Assembly (NCBI GenBank): GCA_033675265.1
Contig: JAUJYZ010000325.1
Location: forward strand, 496,001-560,000
Length of the DNA stretch: 64,000 nucleotides
Origin: Actinostola sp. cb2023
Lineage: Eukaryota > Cnidaria > Anthozoa > Actiniaria > Actinostolidae
Direction: 5' to 3'
Made by a program: the position numbers and the translations under genes. This document shows, piece by piece, positions 12,909-22,989 of the stretch. Under the pieces are notes generated by a model. That model saw only the letters and a list, made by a program, of their open reading frames with translations, was not told the DNA's origin and made no database searches. Position 1 is the stretch's first letter; every line of letters begins with the position of its first letter.

Positions 12909-14757
12909 TATAAGCCCCCCCCCCCCCTCCCCGGTTAAAAGCCCACCACAAACCCCTTACGAAGATAACCGGGATTCTACGGTATCTCAGTGGTAAGTCC
13001 TATACTGGAATGAGTCGTTTTCGTAGGAGTGGGAAGTAGTTATGGTACGGTGCGTTCGGTGCGGTGATTGATACATAGTTACCGCATAGTTTTCAGTTTT
13101 TTCGTTGATAGTTTGTAATTTAATTTTTTTGATGTACGTATATAATTATAATAAATAGAGCTGATTTCGTATGGCTGTGAAAAACTTACGGCGCGGACGT
13201 GCCGTGACGATTTAGGATTTCGAATGAATCCGTGCCGTGACCGTGCGCCGTGGTTTTTCAAAGTCATACGAAATCTGCTCTAAGACTGACCGTGTGGAAA
13301 ATTTTCCGTGTCGTGTCCAAGCATTCTGATTGGTTGAACTTGATTGGCTGAATAGATGTGTTCGATTCCGTACCGTGACTCCGTACCGTAGGTTTCCCAC
13401 TCGTACGATAACGACTCTAATGGCCACCTTCCTACAACGGCCATGCATGTCTCTGTAGCGGCCAGGGTTTTTTGTCCCGACCACCAGTCAGTCAGCCCAG
13501 TCCATGTATTAATAGTTGACTGAACCTTTCCACGACTGCCTTCTCTGCACAATGGCCACTTTTTGTGTGGACTGGTTGTTGTGCAGAGGTTCGACTATTG
13601 TACGTCGTCCACCAGTTTGTATTTCTACATCACTGACCGTCAAGATGTATTGCTACTGTTATTAACCTGGCACAGTCATTTGTTCAACAGTTATGTAGTC
13701 AGTACTGACAATATTTTACCATGTAGGATTTACTGGATTTGATGCTAAGCCACACTTACGATCCAAATGTTCCAGAGAATAAAAAGCTGTCTGACACTGA
13801 ATTGATTGCACAAAGTATGGTATTTCTGCTAGGTGGTTATGAAACCACAAGCAATACCCTAGCTCTTGCATGCCATCACCTAGCAACCAGCCCAGATGTC
13901 CAGGAAAAGTTGCAGAGAGAAATTGACGAGGCATGGAGTGATGAGGACCAGCCACCATCATATGACATTGTGCAATGGCTCCCTTACCTTGATATGGTCA
14001 TCTCTGAGACGCTTCGTCTTTATCCATCAAGTAAGTCAGCTGCTTATGAAGGGGTTCAATGGATTTTACTCCGATTGATGGCCTATCAGGGACCGATCCA
14101 GGAATGTTTGAGAGGGGTCCAAACGTATACTAAGCAAAATTTACTTCAAACCTGTGGCAAAACTAGATTCTGGGATAAAACAATCAATTGAACCTCAGGT
14201 ATGACAGGGGGGTACGGACCCCCCGATCCTCCCCCTGGATCCGCCTCTGCCTATACATGGGTTTCTACACAATACATGATCTACTCCCATGCCCCACCCT
14301 CTGCAATCTCATCTCCCTATGTGCAGGCTAAACACAACTTTAAAATAAATATTTTGTGTATTTTTGTAAAGGTTTTATCACTTCACGGGAATGCTTACAA
14401 GATTGTGTCATCAAAGGTGTTCACATCAAGAAAGGAACGTCTATTTTCACTGGAATCTACAGCATCCATCATGACCCCGAACTCTACCCAGACCCCGAGA
14501 GGTTTGACCCAGAACGTTTTAGCACCGAGGCTAAGCAGTCACGAGACCCTTACACCTACCTCCCCTTTGGCCATGGTCCTCGTAGCTGTATCGGGATGAG
14601 ATTTGCGCAAATGGAAATAAAGTTGGTTTTGGTTCGAATCTTGAAGAAGTTCGATGTTGTGGTCGCTCCTGAAACTGAGATTCCGCCGGAGATAGCGATC
14701 AAGGCTGTCTTGGGAGCGAAGAACGGTGTAAAGCTACGCTTTGAGCGTAGAAAATAA
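9267..14757 (+). CDS. Cytochrome P450, CYP3 clan, five exons
   Basis: A haem-thiolate monooxygenase, expected on the endoplasmic reticulum and fed electrons by NADPH-P450 reductase; the substrate cannot be told. Exons: 9267-9614, 10927-11132, 12214-12496, 13727-14030 and 14372-14757. All junctions are GT-AG and the phases agree (0, 2, 0, 1), giving 1527 nt and 508 residues, normal for a microsomal P450. An N-terminal hydrophobic anchor at about residues 5-30 is followed by a proline-rich hinge (IPGPTP). The I-helix motif GGYETTSN lies in exon 4. ETLR (the ExxR motif) ends exon 4, DPERF is at about 426-430, and the haem loop FGHGPRSCIG has its cysteine ligand at residue 453. The 'GPRSCIGMRFA' loop and the DLLDLML/LSDTELIAQS region favour the CYP3 clan (CYP3/CYP5-like). 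The start is the ATG at 9267; an in-frame TTG further upstream is not needed. A poly(A) signal AATAAA lies at 14979. The introns are full of MITEs. The gene looks intact. Confidence 0.95.
11367..11395. repeat. Poly-G tract in P450 intron 2
   Basis: An almost uninterrupted run of G of about 27 bases lies in the second intron of the P450 gene. It is probably a simple-sequence expansion and may be a sequencing or assembly trouble spot. Confidence 0.8.
11997..12161. mobile_element. hAT-like MITE with 5-bp target duplication
   Basis: The element begins 'cagaggcgtagccagg' and ends with the imperfect complement 'cctacgcccctg'. GTTCC directly flanks both sides (11992-11996 and 12162-12166). Inverted ends starting CAG and a 5-bp duplication fit the hAT5-type group of hAT elements. 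It is 165 bp, non-coding, and sits just before exon 3 of the P450 gene. Confidence 0.7.
12524..12982. mobile_element. pogo/mariner-like MITE in P450 intron 3
   Basis: The inverted ends 'ccgtagaatcccggttat' and its complement are flanked by TA on both sides. The sub-terminal 'cggttataagcc' motif is repeated several times at each end and is followed by a long C-tract at about 12877-12906. A second copy in the opposite orientation lies at 16497-16970. No coding capacity. Confidence 0.8.
13012..13612. mobile_element. Two further MITE relics in P450 intron 3
   Basis: 13012-13417 has inverted ends related to 'gagtcgttttcgtaggagtg' and shares this end with the element at 44112-45117. About 13525-13612 carries degraded ends of the kind 'tgaacctttccacgac' / 'tgtgcagaggttcgact', related to the array at 25.9 kb. 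Both are non-coding. Confidence 0.6.
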
Positions 14758-15955
14758 CTTCTAACGTTAGACATATGAGTTTCGCTGTATCTAGTCAAAA
14801 ACAGAGCATATTTACAGCATTAATATTTAATCTGGAACAGGGTCTCCCTACCCGGCCACAATCTCAAGAAGTGCAATATCGCTAACATTCAGGAAGCAAT
14901 ATCATCGGGAAGGATCTCTGATAGATATGTTTTCATGTGGACGTCAAAAATGACTTTTTTTTAAACGTGATGTTTTCAAATAAACGAATATACGTCACAG
15001 CTATTTAATTTAAAATATATATAAATCCATATGTAGAAAAATAAACCCAAGAACCGTAACATGTTATGTCAGTGACACCTCCAATTATGGCAACGCGCGT
15101 TAATTTTTTTATAGCGTACTCTCATTAATTCCCCTGCCTCACTGGAGAATCGAACGCGCTCTCTTCAAATTTCAATTTTCTCTTTTGCCGGAAATTCCGT
15201 GGAAATTTTCAATTTGGAACCAAGTTTTTGGAATTTTCCAAATAATTTCCGTTGTTTGGAGATTACAATAGTTGGAAAATGAATTTCCAAGGAAATTCCA
15301 AATGAATGAATTTCCAAAGATTTTCCGAGGTTTGGGTAGTTTGAAATTCAGTTTTGGACATTCAATTTCCAATGAATCTTTAAGGTTTGAAGAGCGTGCG
15401 GGGTTTTTAGTGTTTCTCTTAGTCCCCCTTTCCTCTTTCCCCCAATCCCCCTCATAGCCGACTACGGAGGCTATAGCTACACCAAGAGATCCATAGTATG
15501 ATGTGAGAGTACCTCAGTTGTATATTGATAGGATTCCGGCACTTGTAGCCACATTTAGTTCTATCTGATTCAAATCAGACGAGTTCAGTTGTCGGAAGTT
15601 TTGCTTCTGAGACGCTTTTCCGATCTGATATGAATGGCGTTGATTTGGTGACAATCAAAAAGGGTGTATCACATCCACATGGTGTCAAAACTCTATTTAT
15701 CGCACATTAAACTAGCATAAAGACAATAACATTATAATGCATACACAGAGACACCCCACTGGGCACAAAAAAGAGCGCAAATATCATATAATACACGACA
15801 TAGTAGGGAGTCTCTGGTGAAATTATAGAAAAACAAAAACGGACATCAATAATGCAGCTATATTTATTGTATTGTCTACTGCCACAATCTGCACCAACGA
15901 CATCGTAAATTGCAGTTGTAAAGCTTTTGAATTTCAATTTTTCATGTTTCATATT
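14758..15955. other. P450 3' flank and TTGGAAATT-rich repeat
   Basis: After the P450 3' UTR (AATAAA at 14979) no gene is recognised. Positions 15160-15395 hold an irregular low-complexity repeat built from 'ttccaaatt'/'ttggaaatt' variants in both orientations. A shorter stretch of the same material occurs at 17960-18060. Confidence 0.6.
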
Positions 15956-16128
15956 CAGGGACGTACACAGCACAGGGGCAGGAGGGGCAGTTGCCCCACT
16001 AGCAAGGCGAAAAAGATACCAAAAAGTACTGAGAACTGATCTATTTTTATTTATTTTTTTCTGTTCAATACGTACTGCCTACCCCCCACCCCACCCCCCC
16101 CTTGAACTTTGGGTTATGCACGGCCCTG
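15956..16128. mobile_element. hAT-like MITE with 5-bp target duplication
   Basis: The ends are 'cagggacgtacacagc' and 'ttatgcacggccctg', with ATATT directly flanking both sides (15951-15955 and 16129-16133). The 5-bp duplication is the same size as that of the element at 11997, although the sequence differs. It is 173 bp and non-coding. Confidence 0.75.
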
Positions 16129-16496
16129 ATATTGGGATTATCTCTTCTCATTAGCTCGAGTTATACCGTCTAGTTTTGCACCTATTCCTTGCCATATTCT
16201 TAGTTTTAATTGGTAATTTTCGACGAGGTCAGTAGGTTTAATTAACTCATTTATTCTTCGTTAATACGTTCTTTACAACAGGTATAAATAATAATAAAAA
16301 GCTTGGGTTCGTAATGACCGCCAATTTTTGTCCATTTAAACATATTATTCTATGTTATTCATATCTCCTTTTGGTTCAGCTGATCGCCGGTGAAATGTTC
16401 AGCTTCAGCGAAGCCTAACTAGTGGCCCTAACGTTAGTTGATTGGAAAAAGAGTCTGCTTTATCGTCGTCTCATCTAAAAATAGTAAATAAAACTA

Positions 16497-16970
16497 CCGT
16501 CGAATCCCGGTTATAAGCTTTGTGGTGGGCTTATAATCGGGGGGGGGGGCCTTATAATTGGGGAGGGGGGCCGGGCTTATAACCGGGGGGGGGGGGGGGG
16601 CTTATAAAAAGGAGAAAAAAAACGTCTGAAATCCGTTCTATTTAAAAAAGCAATGTTTATAATCGTGACCATTTTAGTTAAACACTAGTGTTCATGCGAC
16701 AATAACAGTAAAATTCTTAAACGTGAATATGCTCAGAAAAATCTATAATCTCACCGGATTTTCAAGCAATGAGCTGACTCCATCAGCCTCATTTGCTACC
16801 TACACCTAATTGCCTGATTATTGTTTCCTGTATATGGGAAGGGGACTTATAACCGGGAGGAAATTTCTGTTAGCAGACAGGTGTGCTTATATCGGGGGGG
16901 GGGGGGGGGGGGGGTTTATAATCGGGGGGGGCTTATAACCGGGGGGGAGCTTATAACCGGGATTCTACGG
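16497..16970. mobile_element. pogo/mariner-like MITE, inverted copy of the 12.5 kb element
   Basis: The ends contain 'gaatcccggttataagc' and its complement and are flanked by TA. The interior matches the reverse complement of 12524-12982, including the 'caatgtttataatcgtgacc' stretch. Poly-G runs replace the poly-C runs of the other copy. Confidence 0.8.
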
Positions 16971-17780
16971 TATCTGATCTCGCACTCAGTAGCCCGAGTA
17001 ATTATTGATATTCCAACATGCAAACAATAAACCTTGGATTCAGTAGTTTCAGTATAGAAAGGAAAGTGTAAACGTCTCTGCTAACACGAAGTCATCGCTC
17101 ACCGCCACAACTACATTTGATAACTCAACTTCAAAATCGAACAACCGAGAACTTCTCATGCAACATCAGTTTTCCCCGATACTGTTAATGCTCAAAGTAG
17201 CATTCCCGGGGCGCTTATTTAATTGTCAAAGTCGCGAGGGGGGACCATTATTTGAAAGGGTGCTTATTTGAAGCTGGGCGCAAAGTCGAGCATTTATGGT
17301 AATTAGACATTTTGTCGAACAAAACGGTGCACATTTTTAGTGGGCTGACTATGAGTTCAAAAGCCATGACATAATTTTAGAAAATATGAGTTCAAAGGGA
17401 GTTTAATTTAAACATGCCAAACGAGGAGGAAGACGAAAAAAACGTCCAAACCAAATTTACACCAAGACGAGTCCAATGGAAAGTGACAGTAATGCAAAAA
17501 GTACAATGACGAGAAATTACGACCACGTCTACGCTCGTTCCCGTCCACCAATAACACCTCAGCATCGGTTTCCAGTTCCGAAACAAGCGCAAAATGCGGT
17601 TTGCAATTTATTGAAGAAATATCACTTCGAAGAGTGCGGTTTTCAAAGCCTCTTTTTTTGCTCGTTTTGTAAGCTTCTTTTCTTTTAGCCGAGATTATTG
17701 GAACAAATTCAAGACGCTTTAACAAAATGAAATGTGAAAGCAAATTAAAAAAGAAGTTGGTTCAGAAACCCCGCTCTGAG
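16971..17780. other. Intergenic, nothing recognised
   Basis: No gene, RNA or clear repeat is supported in this stretch. Confidence 0.5.
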
Positions 17781-17926
17781 TTTCCCGCTCGCGATAGCCA
17801 AGTAGTAGTGTGACATGTTTCCCGCTCGCGATAGCCAAGTAGTAGTGTGACATGTTTCCCGCTCGCGATAGCCAAGTAGTAGTGTGACATGTTTCCCGCT
17901 CGCGATAGCCAAGTAGTATGACATGT
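17781..17926. repeat. 37-bp tandem repeat, four copies
   Basis: Four nearly identical copies of a 37-bp unit containing 'cgctcgcgatagccaagtag'. The last copy is slightly shortened. The copies are almost invariant, which suggests recent expansion. Confidence 0.9.
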
Positions 17927-18250
17927 ACAGAGTTTGGCTGAGGAATGAGGAGGGTCGGGAGGTGGAAATGTCCAAATTCTTGGAAATTCGTTGGAAATTC
18001 AATTTCCAATTAATTTCTAAACCTTGGAAATGTCAAAAAAGTTCCAATGAATTTCCAAAGTTTGAGGACCTCGCGTTTTCTCCAGTGATATAGTGTTAAC
18101 ACTGAAACTATAAATACTGAGGACTTGAAGATGTGGAAATTCATCCATGAGCCCGTAAAGTTTAAAAACAAGAAATTGCTCAGTACTAATAGTGGCATTC
18201 CAAAGGACTACAGAATGTGTGATATGCAAATATGATCGTGGAAATGGTTG

Positions 18251-19860
18251 CATTGATGAGTTGTAGTACCAGCCACTCCAGACTGCCACAGTCTGGATAA
18301 GTTGTAGTACCAGCCACTCCAAACAGCCGCAGTCTGGATGAGTTGTAGTACCAGCCACTCCAAACTGCCGCAGTCTGGATAAGTTGTAGTACCAGCCACT
18401 CCAAACTGTCGCATTGATGAGTTGTAGTACCAGCCACTCCAGACTGCCACAGTCTGGATAAGTTGTAGTACCAGCCACTCCAAACTGCCGCAGTCTGGAT
18501 AAGTTGTAGTACCAGCCACTCCAAACTGCCGCATTGATGAGTTGTAGTACCAGCCACTCCAGACTGCCACAGTCTGGATAAGTTGTAGTACAAGCCACTC
18601 CAAACTGCCGCAGTCTGGATGAGTTGTAGTACCAGCCACTCCAAACTGCCGCAGTCTGGATAAGTTGTAGTACCAGCCACTCCAAACTGCCGCAGTCTGG
18701 ATAAGTTGTAGTACCAGCCACTCCACACTGCCGCAGTCTGGATAAGTTGTAGTACCAGCCACTCCAAACTGCCGCAGTCTGGATAAGTTGTAGTACCAGC
18801 CACTCCAAACTGCCGCAGTCTTGATAAGTTGTAGTACCAGCCACTCCAAACTGCCGCAGTCTGGATGAGTTGTAGTACCAGACACTCCAGACTGCCACAG
18901 TCTGGATAAGTTGTAGTACCAGCCACTCCAGACTGCCACAGTCTGGATAAGTTGTAGTACCAGCCACTCCAGACTGCCACAGTCTGGATAAGTTGTAGTA
19001 TCAGCCACTCCAAACTGCCGCAGTCTGGATAAGTTGTAGTACCAGCCACTCCAAACTGCCGCAGTCTTGATAAGTTGTAGTACCAGCCACTCCAAACTGC
19101 CGCAGTCTGGATAAGTTGTAGTACCAGCCACTCCAAACAACCGCAGTCTGGATAAGTTGTAGTACCAGCCACTCCAAACTGCCGCAGTCTGGATAAGTTG
19201 TAGTACCAGCCACTCCAAACTGCCGCAGTCTGGATAAGTTGTAGAATCAGCCACTCCAGACTGCCACAGTCTGGATAAGTTGTAGTACCAGCCACTCCAA
19301 ACAACCGCAGTCTGGATAAGTTGTAGTACCAGCCACTCCAAACTGCCGCAGTCTGGATAAGTTGTAGTACCAGCCACTCCAGACTGCCGCAGTCTGGATA
19401 AGTTGTAGTACCAGCCACTCCAGACTGCCGCAGTCTGGATGAGTTGTAGTACCAGCCACTCCAGACTGCCGCAGTCTGGATAAGTTGTAGTACCAGCCAC
19501 TCCAGACTGCCGCAGTCTGAATGAGTTGTAGTACCAGCCACTCCAGACTGCCGCAGTCTGAATGAGTTGTAGTACCAGCCACTCCAAACTGCCGCAGTCT
19601 GGATGAGTTGTAGTACCAGCCACTCCAGACTGCCGCAGTCTGGATGAGTTGTAGTACCAGCCACTCCAAACTGCCGCAGTCTGGATGAGTTGTAGTACCA
19701 ACCACTCCAAACTGCCGCAGTCTGGATGAGTTGTAGTACCAACCACTCCAAACTGCCGCAGTCTGGATAAGTTGTAGTACCAGCCACTACAGACTGCCGC
19801 AGTCTGGATAAGTTGTAGTACCAGCCACTCCAGACTGCCACAGTCTGGATAAGTTGTATA
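18251..19860. repeat. 41-bp satellite array, about 39 copies
   Basis: A tandem array of a 41-bp unit containing 'gttgtagtaccagccactcc' and 'actgccgcagtctgg'. Many units carry the perfect inverted repeat CCAGACTG-CCG-CAGTCTGG, so each could form an 8-bp hairpin. A few units near the left end are shortened (for example around 18251, 18410 and 18530). The unit length is not a multiple of three and contains no stop in three frames, so very long open frames on the minus strand are artefacts of repetition. Confidence 0.95.
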
Positions 19861-22800
19861 GTACTATCCACCCCTCGCCCTTGGTGACCTGGCCTGACAT
19901 CAAGGTTAGAGCTATGGAGTGCTTCAGTCGACTGTAATCGTAAACTTATTTTTCAACCGCCATGGTTTTTACTGACACCTTGTATAAATATGTCCACTTT
20001 AGAACACTTATTTGTGCCTGTAGCGTGCCATTATTCAAGACTGAAATTGTTCACAAAAGGCCGATTCCTTATCATGTATCTGACAACATACTTATACATT
20101 AGTTAAAAGCGAACACCAAGCAATTCTGGAATAATGAGTTTATAAGTGCAATGAGTAGTCAGTATAAAAAAGTAGTATAGTAGTAGCCGGTTGTGGTGAG
20201 TAAAAGATGGGCATAGCAGCGGTCTCTTCAGAAGTATACAGAGATCGAGTAGAGTGACAGCAAGTGTTAGCGACCACAAAAACAACTCGGCAGGGGTAGC
20301 CATGCATGTATGAGAAACAAAATATGAGTGCATAAATCCAGGATTTTGTAAGTTACTTGTACGCAGATTGTCATCTCGATTTCTTTGACAATCCAGAACA
20401 TGTGGAAGTTGTATTACTTGGAAATGCGACTCTTATATAAGAAGAATATAAGAAGGAAACGGTTATTGTGTTTTTAAAAATTCAAAAGACTAGCGAGGTG
20501 AAATGAATTTTTAATTTAGAAAAGGATTTACTGAAACATACTTAGTACATATTGGCTCTCCGGGAAACTGTGTAGAAAACCATAGTACGTTATTAAAAAC
20601 TGAAATTAAAGCCGCAATGGTTGAAAATGAAGTTGAACAAAAAGGACAAACACTGAATTGTTTTTATAATCAATCTTTATTGTCTGACAGATAAATTGTA
20701 ACGTTATTGCACCTAATACACTGCGGCCTAAAATACTAAATTTCACATGGTACAAAAACTGTCTATACATATAAATTTGAAAACATGGCGCAACTGATAA
20801 ATGTTTAAATTTGCAATAGATTATCTGGTGAAACAGAGGCTATATGCAAGCGATTTGGGCAAAGATGAACAAGATAACGACCGTAAAAAAGCTGAAAAAA
20901 CGACATCATCACGAATTCAGTTCCGAAATAGAAAACAAAACTGTTTTACATGAAACTTTAACAATCAGCTCCATTTAGCAGTGCACTGTCAAGTATTGCT
21001 ACCAATTAAAGTTTTCCCGCCAAGATTGTGTCACGTGGGCGAGGGTTCAAGATTTGTCCAAACAGTCTTCCACAAAGGTACAGATTTCGGGCAAATTTGT
21101 TTTCGACAGAATTTCGTCTCATTTTTGGCACCGTTTTTTAGCGGATGGGCGAGGCAGGAATAAGGATGCGGCCGACATTAATTCAACCAGGATTTTTCCG
21201 TCTGATTTTAGTCTTTATTATTGTTTTTTTTATATTCAGAAATTTAATAATAACAGCAGCAGAGCTAAGGCAAAAAATTTCATATTGTGAAGTGAGTTTT
21301 TGTAGAATTGTGTTTACTTCAGTTTCGTTAAACCATTCTAATTTTTCACCCTAAATGGCTGTTGGAATTTAATTCTTGATTGCATTGATAAACAGTTGTT
21401 TATAGGAGTGTCTCAGAAGCGAAGAATCGACTAAAAAACGATATCTTTATTTTCCTCTGCTCGTTGGAAAAAAGCCGAATCAAACGAAAATATTCCCAAA
21501 TAAAGATCGTCGATAAATTTGATGGAAAGAAGTTTTTCCCTTTACTAATTATTATAAGATGACTTCAGAGACTGAAGATATGAAATATTAAACAAGAGGA
21601 TTTCAATGTATTTTAATAAAGAATCACATAGATCATTGGCCATTCGATAATCGCCCAAATAGATTGAGATCCATTCCCAAGGAGCGTTTCTTTATAAATG
21701 CAGAAAACAGCTCAAATATTTTCTCTTTAGACTTAATTATGACCAATGTTCCTGTCATTGAATGACTCAGAATTGAACCTTTTTCGGTAATCACAGTTAA
21801 ATTGACAAGCTACCAGTAATACAGGCAGATCATTTTAAGCAATTACACGCAGGGGCTTTATTCAATTCAAAGCATTTTAATTTGAAATCGCTCTCTTTGG
21901 AAGACGAAGCATTGCACCGCTTTTGAATTTATATATATGATTCACGGCTTTAAGCTTGATGTCGAATCCCAGGCCATACTCCGTTACTTAGTGATATCAA
22001 TCCAGTTATGCTCATGTCGGTCACTTTATGGGTACAACCATTCTTTTATGCTTTTATCTACGGGAATCTTTGGAAATAAATCTTTTCTTCGTAAATTACT
22101 TTATCGTTTGGGAATCTTGCGATAAATGGCTGAAGCCTCTTTGCTAGCCATGCCAATTTACATCCCGCCTTGTAAGGGAAAAGATTCGGAAGCCGTGGAA
22201 CTGAAAATGACAAGGAATATCACTATGATTTTATTTCTCGTCTCCGACACCACAGAATTCAATTTTAGTTTAACGCCATGGTGTTATCTATTTAGTCAAA
22301 TGTACAAATAAAACGACAGGAGAGCCTATTTATAGGCTTGTCTTCCAAAGCCCGGTCTATTTGTTTTCGGTCATTCATCAACAAATCTGGGGTTTGTTTG
22401 GTAGTGACATTCAACCAGCCTCAAATAGCCATTATGGTAGCAAATAAACCTTGTACAAGTAAATACAACACAATGTTTTGCGTCGTTTTACACTTCGAAA
22501 GCTTGTGGAAATACTACTATGTACATAACCATAGAAAAACAAGCCACTCGAAAACAGGAAATTACATCGGCAGTTGGGTTAATTCCAATACTTTCGATAA
22601 AAATTTAATAACCAGAAGACTTTCCTTTACTGTAAATACTGATTAAACCAGACCTCTGAAGCCTCAACGCACTGGGATCGTTCTGAGAGATGATTAAAAC
22701 TGGCGTCCAGAGTGCTAATAATTATTGGCGGCAAATCCCTAATACCATTACGTAATGCCACGTGACCCTATTTTTATTGCCGGTGTAATAAATAAGCCCG

Positions 22801-22989
22801 AACAAGTCCAAGCAACAACAGCTGCCGGTACTCGATAGCCAGAACAAAGAACGGTCGCCACACGAACATTGAATATTCGCTGAGCTAAATGAAGTGAACC
22901 CACGTTATCGCCACTCAGACCATGTGATTCATAGCGCCGCCAACCTCATCCTTCAGACGAAGAGCCAAAGTCGTTCAAGTCACCACATA
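19861..22989. other. Gene-free region
   Basis: No recognisable exon, RNA gene or repeat family in about 3.1 kb between the satellite and the Ig/FN3 gene. A 61-residue ATG frame at 22126-22311 has no motif and is not called. The region just before 22990 probably holds the Ig gene promoter and 5' UTR, but no core element could be assigned. Confidence 0.5.

Noticed and set aside
18017..19871. Minus-strand open frames of up to 561 codons
   Set aside because: They run through the 41-bp satellite in three overlapping frames with equal periodicity; the lack of stops is a property of the repeat unit.
22126..22311. 61-codon ATG frame before the Ig/FN3 gene
   Set aside because: No motif, no splice or promoter context, and length within chance expectation.
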